A DNA stretch of 64,000 nt from [Actinomadura] parvosata subsp. kistnae (GCF_900323885.1 NZ_OOHJ01000030.1:620001-684000); one strand, 5' to 3'; shown: positions 51,594-60,624, counted from the stretch's first letter. The notes: generated from the sequence alone by a model not told the origin. Made by a program: numbers and translations.

Positions 51594-51772
51594 TGTGTCT
51601 CCTCATGCTCGGGCGAGCTGCCGGGTCCACGCTAGATGATGGCCGTGGTCGCCGTCTTGAACGAAAACGACAACAGCGCCGCCGGTGCCGGGGACAGCGC
51701 CTGGTCGCGGGCCGCCTCGGTGACCGGTCCCGCGGTCCGGTGGGCCCCGGGGCCAGGACGGGGGCGTGGAGG

Positions 51773-52864
51773 TCACGGTGTCCAGCGGACGCCGGGGTTG
51801 ATGTGGCCGGTCCAGTTGAAGACGGCCATGTTGTCCCACCCGTCGCCGCTGGTGGCGAGGTTGGCCGGGTCCCAGCCGTTGCCGGGGACGGCGTACCAGG
51901 TCGGCTCCCAGTAGAAGACGCCGATGGCGCCGGCGTTGCGTGCGGTGTTCTGCACCGCCGCGAACTGCGCGCCCTGCCCCTGCCAGGTGAGGCCGTACCC
52001 GGAGCAGCCCGAGGTGACCGCGTTGGGGGTGGAGTCGGCGTCGTCGGCGGTGAACGGGTAGGCGGTCTCCGCGACGACCACGCTCTTGCCGTAGCGGGCG
52101 CGCAGGTCGGCGATGACGGTGGACAGGTTGGACAGCGTGCCGTGCCACATGCAGTAGTACGACAGGCCGGTGATGTCCCAGGGGACGCCTTTGGCGCGGA
52201 TGCCGTCGTAGAACCAGCGGGCGGAGGTCAGGCTCCCGGCCATGGCCGTGTGGATGATCACCTGGGTGCCGGAGTCGCACGCCTTGGTGGCGTTGTAGCC
52301 GGCCTTCAGCAGCAGGCTCAGGTTGGTGAAGTCGTTGTTGACGACCTTGCCGTCGTTCCACAGCATGCCGGTGTTGATCTCGTTGCCGATCTGCACGCTG
52401 TCGGGGGTGGTGCCCTGGGCCTTGAGCGCGGTGCACACGTCGTAGGTGTGGTTGTAGACGTCGGTCTGCAGCTGGCTGATGCCGTGGCTCGACCAGGCGG
52501 CTGGTTTGTCCTGCTTGCCGGGGTCGGCCCAGGTGTCGGAGTAGTGGAAGTCGACCATGAGTTTCAGGCCCTTGGCCTTGATCGCCCTGGCCTGCTGCAG
52601 CACCTTGGCCTTGTTGTTGTAGCCACTGGCCGGGTTGTGCCAGATCCGCAGCCGGGCGTAGTTGACGCCGACGCCCTTGAGGATGTCGAGGGGGTCTCGC
52701 CGGGCACCGCCGGCGTCGTAGTACGGGGCGCCCAGGTCGAGCGCGCGTTGCAAGGTGGAGACGTCGGCGCCGAGCATGCTGAGCGATGCGGCGGCGTGGG
52801 CGGGCGGCCCGGCGGGGACGGTCGCGGCGGCGCACAACGCCAGCACCAGCAAGATCCTTCTCAT
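51773..52864 (-). CDS. secreted GH53 endo-beta-1,4-galactanase
   Basis: A 363-residue exported protein: signal peptide ending PAHAAA, then a (beta/alpha)8 barrel of family GH53. It has the acid/base Glu162 (IGNEINTG) and the nucleophile Glu266 (VVAETAYP), with ARLRIWHNP and MVDFHYSDTWADPGKQ. GH53 enzymes cut arabinogalactan type I in plant pectin. It is transcribed towards the RibD gene. Its promoter contains a pair of inverted 18-bp sites (52901-52918 and 53099-53116). Confidence 0.93.
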   Translation of the reverse strand: MRRILLVLALCAAATVPAGPPAHAAASLSMLGADVSTLQRALDLGAPYYDAGGARRDPLDILKGVGVNYARLRIWHNPASGYNNKAKVLQQARAIKAKGLKLMVDFHYSDTWADPGKQDKPAAWSSHGISQLQTDVYNHTYDVCTALKAQGTTPDSVQIGNEINTGMLWNDGKVVNNDFTNLSLLLKAGYNATKACDSGTQVIIHTAMAGSLTSARWFYDGIRAKGVPWDITGLSYYCMWHGTLSNLSTVIADLRARYGKSVVVAETAYPFTADDADSTPNAVTSGCSGYGLTWQGQGAQFAAVQNTARNAGAIGVFYWEPTWYAVPGNGWDPANLATSGDGWDNMAVFNWTGHINPGVRWTP

Positions 52865-52900
52865 GGATCCTCCGAGGTGAGGACAGGGCTGCGATCAGGG

Positions 52901-52918
52901 CGCTCTGTGAACGTGCAC
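52901..52918. promoter_or_regulatory. 18-bp site, left copy, galactanase promoter
   Basis: CGCTCTGTGAACGTGCAC. Its exact reverse complement is at 53099-53116. The inner TGTGAACGTGCACA is itself a near-palindrome, typical of a LacI-type operator. Confidence 0.6.
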
Positions 52919-53098
52919 AGTAACCCGGGAAACGACCCGGCTGAAAGGAATCGCCTGCAACACGTGCAGACACCCGCTCATCGCCCAGGAACCCCCGATG
53001 GAGGGCACATGTGCCGCCATCTGCACGTAAAGGCTCCCACAGCGATCAAGGCGCCCATGCCGGATGGCCATGAAAGTTCCATCGGACGCGCAGCCACC

Positions 53099-53116
53099 GT
53101 GCACGTTCACAGAGCG
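53099..53116. promoter_or_regulatory. 18-bp site, right copy, galactanase promoter
   Basis: GTGCACGTTCACAGAGCG, a perfect reverse complement of 52901-52918, 198 bases away (start to start). A pair of such sites could support looping. The 12-bp palindrome GGCACATGTGCC at 53004-53015 lies between them. Confidence 0.6.
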
Positions 53117-53300
53117 GGACGCATCAGCGTTTCGGCCAGGCGCGGATATGTCACCAATTGTGACACTCTGTATTGCTCTGATCGGTCATAAACCCACTGC
53201 ACGGGCGATACAGGACTATAAGCGCTACAGAAAGTAACCAACATGCCGAGAAATGGAAATAAAAGAGGTGACCCTATCGGCAATCCAAGGAGACACCTCC

Positions 53301-53858
53301 ATGGCTCCCCCCAACCCCGTGCACGGCTCACCTCCCACCGACCAGGAGCTGCTGCTCATCCACCAGGTCACCGGCACGTTCCTGCAGTCGGAGAACCAGA
53401 CTGACGACACCCTCAACGACGAGGTGCAGAACGAGAACCACTGGCCGCTGCCCACCAACAAGTCCGTGGTGTGGCAGCTCCACAAGGTCGACCTGGGCGA
53501 GGGCCGGACGACGTACCTGATCGAGAACCGCGCCAAGGGCCACTACCTCACCTTCCGCCCCGGCAACACCCCGGCGGAGATCCCCACCCTCTCCCCCGTG
53601 CTGCGGCAGCGCAACGGCGACACCGGCAGCTCCGACCAGCGCTGGGACTTCCACCCGATCCCCGGCACCGACGCGGCCTACTGGGCGATCATGCCGCACG
53701 ACTACGACACCTACGCCCTGAGCGTCTACAACAACCACCTGGCGGACGACCAGTGGATCGTCCCCACCCCCACCTGGAACGGGCCGCCGGCACTCGCGCA
53801 CGCGTGGGGCGTCGTCCTGCGGCACCGCTCCGGGACCGAGGCGAGCAGCAGGACCTGA
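53301..53858 (+). CDS. beta-trefoil-like protein coupled to a subtilase gene
   Basis: A 185-residue protein without a signal peptide. Repeated segments LIHQVTGTFLQSENQ, YLIENRAKGHYLTFRPG and WAIMPHDYDTYALSVYNNHL look like the three lobes of a ricin/actin-crosslinking-type beta-trefoil. The ATG has AAGGAG eight bases upstream. Its stop overlaps the protease start as TGATG. The family assignment is by eye. A lectin-like or inhibitor role for the protease is possible. Confidence 0.55.
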   Translation: MAPPNPVHGSPPTDQELLLIHQVTGTFLQSENQTDDTLNDEVQNENHWPLPTNKSVVWQLHKVDLGEGRTTYLIENRAKGHYLTFRPGNTPAEIPTLSPVLRQRNGDTGSSDQRWDFHPIPGTDAAYWAIMPHDYDTYALSVYNNHLADDQWIVPTPTWNGPPALAHAWGVVLRHRSGTEASSRT

Positions 53859-55825
53859 TGACGAGCATCTCGATCAACGGCTACTCCTTCGACCCCGTCC
53901 TGAACGCCGCGCGGCTGCCAGGGCCCGCCGCCGCCGGGGGCGAGCACGTCCTGGTGCAGGTGGAGGGCCTGCTGACCGGCCCGCGCCGGGCCGAGCTGAC
54001 CGGCATGGGCGTGGAGATCGCCGAGTACGTGCCCGACGACGCCTACCTGTGCCGCTACCGCGCCGCGGACCTCGGCGCCCTGCGCGCCCTGCCGTACGTG
54101 CGCTGGGCCGGCCACTACCACGCCGCCCTGAAGATCGAGCCCGCCGTGCCGGGCGGCCTGCCGGGGGCCACGCCCCCGCTGCCGCCCGGCCCGGTCGAGG
54201 TGGTCTTCCACGAGGGCGTGGACCCGGCCGCGCCCGGCCTGTCCGAGCGGCTGGCCGCCTGGACGCCGCGGGTCGGCGCGCACAAGGCCCGCATGACCCT
54301 GACCGGGGACGCGATCCGAGAGCTGGCCACCTGGGACGAGGTGCGCCTGATCCGCCGCGTCCCCCGGTACGGCCCGGTCAACAACGTCGCCCGCGTGGTG
54401 CTCAACGCCGACGTCCGCGTCGCCGACGCGACCTACCAGGGCGAGGGCCAGGTGATCGGCGTGGCCGACACCGGCCTCGACAAGGGCTCCACCACCGACG
54501 TGCATCCGGCCTTCGCCGGACGGGTGGCCCGGCTGTACGCGCTCGGCCGGCCCGGCAGGGCCGACGACCCGCACGGCCACGGCACGCACGTGTCCGGGTC
54601 CGTCCTCGGCAGCGTCGACTCGCCGCGGATGGGCGGCCGGATCGAGGGCACCGCGCCGCGCGCCCGCCTGGTGCTGCAGTCCGTCCTCGACGAGGACGGC
54701 GAGTGGAGCGGCCTGCCGGAGGACATGCGCGAGCTGTTCGCGCCGGTCTACGACGCCGACGGAGTGCGCGTGCACAACAACTCGTGGGGCCTGCGCGAGC
54801 CCGGGCTGCCGTACGACACGGCGGCCTGGGAGCTCGACGACTTCGTCTGGCACCACCCCGACATGGTGATCTGCTTCGGTGCCGGCAACGACGGCGTGGA
54901 CGCCGACGGCGACGGCGTCGTCGATCCCGGCTCGGTCGGCTCGCTGGCGGCGGCGAAGAACTGCATCACGGTCGGCGCCACCGAGAACGCCCGCCCCGAC
55001 ATCCCGATCGCCTACGGCGACCAGCACGCCGACCACTTCCCCGCCGAGCCGATCCGCTCCGACCGGATCGCCGACGCCCCGCACGGCATGGCCGCCTTCA
55101 GCAGCCGCGGCCCGACCAGAGAGGGCCGCTACAAGCCGGACGTGGTCGCCCCCGGCACCAGCGTCCTGTCCGCGCAGTCGCGCGTCGCCGAGCCCACCAC
55201 CTCGGCCGGCGTCTCCCGCGACCCGCTGCTGTCGTTCAAGAACGGCACCAGCATGGCGTGCCCGCTGGTCAGCGGCTGCGCCGCGGTCGTGCGGGAGAGC
55301 CTGATCGCGAACGGCACCCCGCAGCCCTCGGCGGCGCTGGTCAAGGCCCTGCTCATCAACGGCGCCGTCGAGCTGACCGGCCAGTACGCCCCCAGCGAGG
55401 CGGGCAGCAGCCCCAACCACGACTCCGGCTTCGGCCGGGTCGACCTCGCCCGCGCCATCGTCGTCCCCGGCCGCTCCCGCGACGCGGGCTTCCTCCAGGG
55501 CGACCCGCTCGACCAGGAGCAGGAGCACAGCACGACGATCACCGTGCCGGAGCGGGCGCGCAGCACCGGCGCCACGCTGAAGGTCACCCTCGTCTGGACC
55601 GACCCGCCCGGCGCCGGCCTGCAGAACGACCTCGACCTCGTCGTCCGCGCCGGCGGCGGGGAACGCCACGGCAACATGGGCAGCGGCGACGGTTACGACC
55701 GCCGCAACAACGTCGAGCAGGTCTGCTGGAGCGGCGTCCCCACCGGTCAGGCCGTCATCACGGTCCGCGCCCACCGCATCACGCGCGGCCCCCAGCCGTA
55801 CGCGATCGCCTGGCGCGTCACCTGA
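53858..55825 (+). CDS. subtilisin-like serine protease (KP-43-like S8)
   Basis: A 655-residue S8 peptidase. Catalytic triad: Asp204 (GVADTGLD), His241 (HGHGTHVSG) and Ser465 (NGTSMACPLVSG). N-terminal residues 25-190 hold two prodomain-like repeats (VLVQVEGLLTG ... VRWAGHYHAALKI, and VEVVFHEGVDPA ... VRLIRRVPRYG). The region after residue 530 is a beta-sandwich (TTITVPERARSTGATLKVTLVWTDPPGAG) as in KP-43 proteases. No Sec signal is evident, so it may act inside the cell or leave by another route. Confidence 0.87.
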   Translation: MTSISINGYSFDPVLNAARLPGPAAAGGEHVLVQVEGLLTGPRRAELTGMGVEIAEYVPDDAYLCRYRAADLGALRALPYVRWAGHYHAALKIEPAVPGGLPGATPPLPPGPVEVVFHEGVDPAAPGLSERLAAWTPRVGAHKARMTLTGDAIRELATWDEVRLIRRVPRYGPVNNVARVVLNADVRVADATYQGEGQVIGVADTGLDKGSTTDVHPAFAGRVARLYALGRPGRADDPHGHGTHVSGSVLGSVDSPRMGGRIEGTAPRARLVLQSVLDEDGEWSGLPEDMRELFAPVYDADGVRVHNNSWGLREPGLPYDTAAWELDDFVWHHPDMVICFGAGNDGVDADGDGVVDPGSVGSLAAAKNCITVGATENARPDIPIAYGDQHADHFPAEPIRSDRIADAPHGMAAFSSRGPTREGRYKPDVVAPGTSVLSAQSRVAEPTTSAGVSRDPLLSFKNGTSMACPLVSGCAAVVRESLIANGTPQPSAALVKALLINGAVELTGQYAPSEAGSSPNHDSGFGRVDLARAIVVPGRSRDAGFLQGDPLDQEQEHSTTITVPERARSTGATLKVTLVWTDPPGAGLQNDLDLVVRAGGGERHGNMGSGDGYDRRNNVEQVCWSGVPTGQAVITVRAHRITRGPQPYAIAWRVT

Positions 55826-55942
55826 CAGGCCCTGTGAACCTGGCCGGCCGGCCATCTTCGGGCGCGGGCGGGCCGGTGACAATGACAGGGGTGGCCGAGA
55901 TGCGCAGGACCGCCGCCCGCGCCTCCGGGAGGAGTACGTCTC
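55826..55942. other. promoter gap before AraC gene
   Basis: 117 bases with no gene between the protease stop and the AraC start. GGGAGGAG lies before the ATG at 55943. Confidence 0.4.
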
Positions 55943-56932
55943 ATGCCCTCTCTCCGTCCGGCCCGCACGTCGCGGACCGAGCAGGTGGAGCGCTTCCAGC
56001 AGGTGGCCTCCGACGCGTTCGCCCCCATGCGCATCCGCCCCACCGGGCCGGGACCCGACGGGGAGTTGCGCGGCGTCCGGCCCGGCGGGGTGCTGGTCAC
56101 CCGGATCGTCGGCGGCCCCTGCGTGGTGCGGCGCTCGCGGGCGCTCATCGGTTCCGGGGACCGCGAGCTGGTGAAGGTGGCGCTGCACGGGCGGGGGCGG
56201 GCGGGCGTGCAGCAGGACGGCCGGCAGTGCCTGCCGGGCGCCGGCGACCTCGTCGTGTACGAGACCGTGCGGCCGTACGAGCTGCGGTTCTGGGATCCGT
56301 TCGATCTGGTGGTGCTCGGGATTCCGCGCCCGCTGTTCGGCGGCCACCTCGGCCGGCTGGCGGCGCGGACGGCGTCGGTGGTGCCGACGGACGGCGGCGG
56401 GCGGCGGCTGGCGGCGTTGTTGCTGCGGGAGGCGGCCGGTGAGCTCGACGCCATGGGGCGGGAGGCGGGCCCGCACGTGGCGGACGCGCTCGTGTCGGTG
56501 GTGCTGTCGGCGCTGGCCGAGCAGCCGGTGGCGGCGCCGGGCCAGGACGATCTCGGCGACCGGCTGCTCACGTACTGCCTGGGCCGGTTGCACGATCCGG
56601 GGCTGACGCCGGCGTCGGTGGCCCGCGCGCACCACGTGTCGCTGCGTTACCTGCACAAGGTGTTCGGCGCGCGCGGCCTCACGCCGGCGGCCTGGATCCG
56701 CCGGCAGCGGCTGGAGCGCATCCGCCGCGACCTGGCCGATCCCGCGCTGGCCGGGCGCAGCGTGGCGGCGATCGCCGCCCGCTGGGGCGTGCTCGACGCC
56801 GCGCATCTCAGCCGGGCCCTGCGCGCCGAGTTCGGGTGCGGCGCGGCCGAGATCAGGAAGGCGGCGTACGGTCCGCGCCCTGAGACGGGCCCTGAGACGG
56901 GCCCTGAGACGGGCGCTGGAGCGGTGCCGTGA
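55943..56932 (+). CDS. AraC-family regulator with PETG repeat tail
   Basis: A 329-residue protein: an AraC_binding_2-like N-terminal domain (GVLVTRIVGGPCVVRRSR, VKVALHGRGRAGVQQDGR), and a C-terminal AraC domain (LTPASVARAHHVSLRYLHKVFGARGLTPAAWIRRQRLERIRRDL and a second helix-turn-helix). The tail has three PETG units from exact 12-bp repeats (56878-56913). It is convergent with the aldehyde dehydrogenase gene and may regulate it. ATG 55943 with GGGAGGAG upstream. Confidence 0.87.
   Translation: MPSLRPARTSRTEQVERFQQVASDAFAPMRIRPTGPGPDGELRGVRPGGVLVTRIVGGPCVVRRSRALIGSGDRELVKVALHGRGRAGVQQDGRQCLPGAGDLVVYETVRPYELRFWDPFDLVVLGIPRPLFGGHLGRLAARTASVVPTDGGGRRLAALLLREAAGELDAMGREAGPHVADALVSVVLSALAEQPVAAPGQDDLGDRLLTYCLGRLHDPGLTPASVARAHHVSLRYLHKVFGARGLTPAAWIRRQRLERIRRDLADPALAGRSVAAIAARWGVLDAAHLSRALRAEFGCGAAEIRKAAYGPRPETGPETGPETGAGAVP
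56878..56913 (+). repeat. three 12-bp repeats (PETG) at AraC 3' end
   Basis: CCCTGAGACGGG repeated exactly at 56878, 56890 and 56902. Confidence 0.85.
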
Positions 56933-56977
56933 CCGTGCAGGTCAGGCGGCCACGGCACCGGATCGCAGAGCCTGCCG

Positions 56978-58417
56978 TCAGGCGAGGCTGGTCCAGATGC
57001 TCTTGACCTCGGTGTAGGCGGTGATGGCCTCCCAGCCCATCTCGCGGCCGATGCCGGAGGCTTTCATGCCGCCCCAGGCGGCTCCGGCGTCGAGGCCCTG
57101 CATCATGTTGATCCACACGGTGCCGGCCTTGACCTGCCGGGCGAGCCGGTTGGCGGTGCCGATGTCGCGGGACCAGATGGCGGCGGCCAGGCCGTAGTCG
57201 CTGTCGTTGGCGAGGACGGCCAGCTCCTCGGGGTCCTCATAGGGCAGGACGGTCAGCACCGGGCCGAAGATCTCCTCGCGGGCGATGCGCATGTCCTGCC
57301 GGACGCCGGCGAACACGGTCGGCGGGTAGAAGAAGCCCCGGGCCAGCTCGCCGCCGGGCCGTTCGCCGCCGGTCAGCAGCTCGGCGCCCTCCTTCTTGCC
57401 GAGCGCGACGTAGCTGTCCGCCTGCTCGACCTGCTCGGCGGAGACCAGCGGGCCGAGGTGGGTATCGGGGTCGAGGCCGTCGCCGAGCCGCAGGGTCGCC
57501 GCGGCGGTGGCGAGCTGGTGAGCGAACTCGTCGTGCCGCCTGGCGTCGACGTAGAAGCGGGTGTAGGCGGCGCAGACCTGCCCGGAGTTGAGCAGCCCGC
57601 CCAGCAGGTTGCCCTGGAGGACGGCGCCGAGGTCGGCGTCGGCGGCGATGATGCTCGGCGCCTTGCCGCCGAGCTCCAGGGACACCTTCTTCAGCGCGCG
57701 GCCGCATTCGGCGCCGATCTCCCTGCCGACCTGCGTGGAGCCGGTGAAGGAGATCTTCTTGACCTGCGGGTGCCGGACGAGCGCGCGGCCCACGTCCGGG
57801 CCGCCGGTGACGACGTTGACCACCCCGGCCGGGACGCCGGCCTCCTGGATGAGCTCGGCCAGCCGCAGCGTGGACAGCGGCGTCTGCTCGGCCGGCTTGA
57901 TCACCACGGTGTTGCCGCAGGCGAGCGCGGGCGCGAGCTTCCACACGAGGATCATGAGCGGGAAGTTCCACGGGGTGATGAGCCCGCAGACGCCGACCGG
58001 TTCGCGGCGGCTGCGATAGTCCACGTCCGGGACGGACAGCGGCACGGTCACGCCGGTGATCTTGGTGACCCAGCCGGCGTAGTAGCGGAAGTGCTCCACG
58101 GCGTTCGGGACGGAGAATCCCGCGCTCACGTTCAGCGGCTGCCCCTGGTCCTGGGTCTCCAGCCGGGCCAGCTCGTCGGTGTGCTCCTCCAGCAGGTCGG
58201 CGACCCGCAGCAGGAGCCTGGCCCGGGCGGCGGGCAGCAGCCCGCCCCACCCGGGCGAGGCGAACGCGGCGGCGGCGGCCCGCACGGCGGCGTCCACGTC
58301 CTGCTCCGTCGCCTCGCGCAGCTCGGCGAGCACCTCGCCGGTCGCGGGGTTGTACGAGGGGAAGACGGGCCCCGCGCCTGCCGTCCACTCGCCTCCGATC
58401 AGCATGTCCGTACGCAT
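56978..58417 (-). CDS. aldehyde dehydrogenase (betaine/phenylacetaldehyde type)
   Basis: A 479-residue NAD(P)-dependent aldehyde dehydrogenase. It contains WNFPLMILVWKLAPALACGN, FTGSTQVGREI, the catalytic Glu in LELGGKAPSI and the catalytic Cys in NSGQVCAAYTR. Full length for the family. The ATG at 58417 follows GGAGAGG. The substrate is not certain from sequence; its nearest forms include betaine and gamma-aminobutyraldehyde-type enzymes. Convergent with the AraC gene. Confidence 0.93.
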   Translation of the reverse strand: MRTDMLIGGEWTAGAGPVFPSYNPATGEVLAELREATEQDVDAAVRAAAAAFASPGWGGLLPAARARLLLRVADLLEEHTDELARLETQDQGQPLNVSAGFSVPNAVEHFRYYAGWVTKITGVTVPLSVPDVDYRSRREPVGVCGLITPWNFPLMILVWKLAPALACGNTVVIKPAEQTPLSTLRLAELIQEAGVPAGVVNVVTGGPDVGRALVRHPQVKKISFTGSTQVGREIGAECGRALKKVSLELGGKAPSIIAADADLGAVLQGNLLGGLLNSGQVCAAYTRFYVDARRHDEFAHQLATAAATLRLGDGLDPDTHLGPLVSAEQVEQADSYVALGKKEGAELLTGGERPGGELARGFFYPPTVFAGVRQDMRIAREEIFGPVLTVLPYEDPEELAVLANDSDYGLAAAIWSRDIGTANRLARQVKAGTVWINMMQGLDAGAAWGGMKASGIGREMGWEAITAYTEVKSIWTSLA

Positions 58418-58560
58418 CTTGCGACCTCTCCTGTTCACCAACGCGGACCGGTGAGACCTCCTTCGCCCGTTCGCCATGGGCGCACCGTACGACGGGCCGC
58501 GGGCGCGAATCTCCAGTACGCGCACGGGCGCTCTCCAACGCGCGCACCGCCCGGCCCGGC

Positions 58561-58722
58561 ATGGACGCGGTCGTGCGCGCGCTGGAGAGCGGGCAGCTCA
58601 CCGGCACGCGGGAGAGCCTGGAGGCGTGGCTGGACGGCGCCCCGATCCGGGAGGAGTATCTGATCGTCGAGGGCGGCGCACTGGCCGGCACCGGCGCCCA
58701 CTCCTACTCCACCGGGAAGTGA
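58561..58722 (+). pseudogene. 3' remnant of NAD-dependent formate dehydrogenase
   Basis: The frame ends in LEAWLDGAPIREEYLIVEGG and ALAGTGAHSYSTGK, the very characteristic C-terminus of NAD-dependent formate dehydrogenases (IRxEYLIVxGGxLAGTGAHSYS). The family is near 400 residues, but only about 45 match here, and the upstream sequence does not continue it. It stops four bases before the cyanase start, so formate dehydrogenase and cyanase were probably co-transcribed before the deletion. Confidence 0.65.
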
Positions 58723-58726
58723 CCCT

Positions 58727-59170
58727 GTGATCAGCAAGCAGCAGGCCGCGGAGGCCGTCCGCCACGCCAAGGCCGTGACCGGCGTGACCTGGGAACAGCT
58801 CGCCGAAGCCGTCGGCCGCCCCCTGGTGTGGACGACGGCGGCGCTGCTCGGCCAGCACCCGATGAGCAAGGAGGAGGCGGCGAAGGCGGCGGCCCTGCTG
58901 GAGCTCGGCGACGACGTCGCGCTCGCCTTCCAGCTGCAGCCCACCCGGGGCGGGCTCGACGCCGCCGTCCCGGTCGATCCCACCATCTACCGCCTGTACG
59001 AGGTCATCCAGGTGTACGGGCCGGCCATCAAGGAGCTGATCCACGAGCAGTGCGGCGACGGCATCATGAGCGCCATCAACTTCCGGCTGGACGTCAAGCG
59101 GGTGCCCGACCCGGCGGGCGACCGCGTCGTCATCACCATGGACGGCAAGTACCTGCCCTACCAGTGGTGA
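58727..59170 (+). CDS. cynS: cyanate hydratase (cyanase)
   Basis: A 147-residue cyanase. N-terminal helix-turn-helix-like dimer domain (VTWEQLAEAVGRPLVWTTAALLGQHPMS), then the catalytic core: Arg89 and Glu92 (YRLYEVIQVYGP), and Ser115 (GDGIMSAINF), matching E. coli Arg96, Glu99 and Ser122 in spacing. It converts cyanate with bicarbonate to ammonia and CO2. GTG start at 58727, four bases after the formate dehydrogenase remnant; a single transcript is likely. Confidence 0.96.
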   Translation: MISKQQAAEAVRHAKAVTGVTWEQLAEAVGRPLVWTTAALLGQHPMSKEEAAKAAALLELGDDVALAFQLQPTRGGLDAAVPVDPTIYRLYEVIQVYGPAIKELIHEQCGDGIMSAINFRLDVKRVPDPAGDRVVITMDGKYLPYQW

Positions 59171-59239
59171 CCGGCCCCGGGGGCGAGGACGGCCAAAAGC
59201 AGTCGCCTCGCCGGGTGGTCCGGCGCGAAGATCTCCGGT

Positions 59240-60141
59240 GTGACGCTGCATGAGAACGAGGTGCCGATCGACGAGGCGACCGTCGGGGCGCTCCTGAGGG
59301 AGCAGTGCCCGCGGTGGGCCGGCCTGCCGTTGTCGCCGGCCGGGTCGGGCACGGACAACGTCATGTACCGGCTCGGTGACGACCTGCTCGTGCGGCTGCC
59401 GCGAACGGCGGAGAAGGCGCGCTCGGTGCGCAAGGAGCAGGAGTGGCTGCCCCGGCTGGCGCCGCAGCTCGCGCGGGCGGTCCCGGAGCCGGTGCATGCC
59501 GGGCGCCGGGCGCGGCGTTCCCGCTCGCCTGGTCGGTCTACCGCTGGATCGACGGGGACGAGGCCCGGCACGACACCGTCCACGACTGGTCCGCCTTCGG
59601 CGCCGACCTGGCGGCGTTCGTCCGGGAGCTGCACGGCATCGACCTGAGGGGCGCGACGCGCACGGGCGACCTCAGCTGGTACCGCGGAGGCCGTCTCCAG
59701 GACTGCGACGCGTGGGTCGCCCCGTGTTTCGCCGACTGCCGGATCGCCTCCGACACGACGCTCGACGTCGAGACCCTGGAACGGCTGTGGCGGGCCGCGC
59801 TCGCCCTGCCCGAGCCCTCCGGGGCGCACGTGTGGCTGCACGGCGACCTCAAACCCACCAACCTCCTGGTGCGGGAGGGCAAGCTGCACGCGGTCATCGA
59901 CTTCGGATGCCTGTCGGTCGGTTTCCCCGACGCCGAGCACGCCACCGTCTGGGACCTGCCGCCCCAGGCGCGGCAGGCGTACCGCGACGCCCTGGGCCTC
60001 GACGATCCGGTCTGGGCGCGCGCGAGGGCGTGGGCGATCGCGGTGGGCATCACCGGAGTGTCGTACTACTGGCACATCTATCCCGCCTTCGTCGCCGAAT
60101 GCCGGGCCCGGCTTCAGGCGATCGTCGCGGCAGAGGGTTGA
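59240..60141 (+). CDS. APH-like phosphotransferase, frameshifted
   Basis: An aminoglycoside phosphotransferase-type kinase. The N-terminal frame reads SGTDNVMYRLGDDLLVRLPR. After the shift, the second frame reads VYRWIDGDEA, the catalytic loop HGDLKPTN, and DFGCLSVG. The break is at about 59505-59509 (one missing C in GGGCGCC); restoring it yields a 300-residue protein, the family size. Motifs are intact. Substrate unknown. Confidence 0.8.
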
Positions 60142-60179
60142 GAGCACTGGTCGTCGGCGACCAGCACCCGGATCGTCAC
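60140..60179 (-). pseudogene. response regulator 5' remnant
   Basis: The GTG at 60179 begins VTIRVLVADDQ, the start of a receiver domain with its acidic pair, but it ends after about 13 codons where the phosphotransferase gene ends. It overlaps the kinase remnant stop as GTGA, just as a normal two-component pair would. Confidence 0.55.
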
Positions 60180-60400
60180 CACGCGTTCCCTTCCCTGGGC
60201 AGGTCGGCCCGCACCCGCCAGCCGCCCGGTCCCGCCGGTCCCGCCGACAGGGCGCCGCCGAGCAGGCGCACCCGCTCCCGCATGTCGCGCAGGCCCGCCC
60301 CTCGGTCTGCGGCATGCCGGACGGCGTTCGTCAGCGCCTCCTGGACCACCCGGTAGGCCGTGTGATCGACGGCCGGCGGCAGCGCACCCGCGCTCCCGGA
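60176..60400 (-). pseudogene. histidine kinase 3' remnant with internal deletion
   Basis: The minus strand reads HTAYRVVQEALTNAVRHA (N box) then jumps to GAGLRDMRERVRLLGGALSAGP, the G2 region and end of the ATPase domain. About 50 residues between them are missing. Followed by the response regulator remnant. It is a decayed NarL-type two-component system, similar to the one at 362-2210. Confidence 0.65.
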
Positions 60401-60624
60401 GCGGGGCCGGTATTTGTCTGTCTTCTGGCGTAATGTCACACCGCGGGGCCTTCGCCTGTTAGATTCCGTTGTCATGATCAAGGAGAGGCGCGTCAGCGGC
60501 CCTGCCACGGGCCGTTGAGGCGCGCGGGGTTGCTCCACGGGGGTCTGTTCCAGGTACAGCGAGGCAGGACCGATCGAGCAGCCCGGCGGGCCCGGCGACG
60601 TGCCGATCGACGAAGAGGAGCAAT
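60401..60624. other. 224-bp region without a visible gene
   Basis: Upstream of the peptidase gene. No reliable coding frame; it includes the GAGGAG ribosome site before 60625. Confidence 0.4.

Noticed and set aside
53726..56806. 1026-codon minus-strand frame opposite the protease and AraC genes
   Set aside because: It is antisense to two well-supported genes and has low-complexity, Arg/Pro/Gly-rich sequence without a domain.
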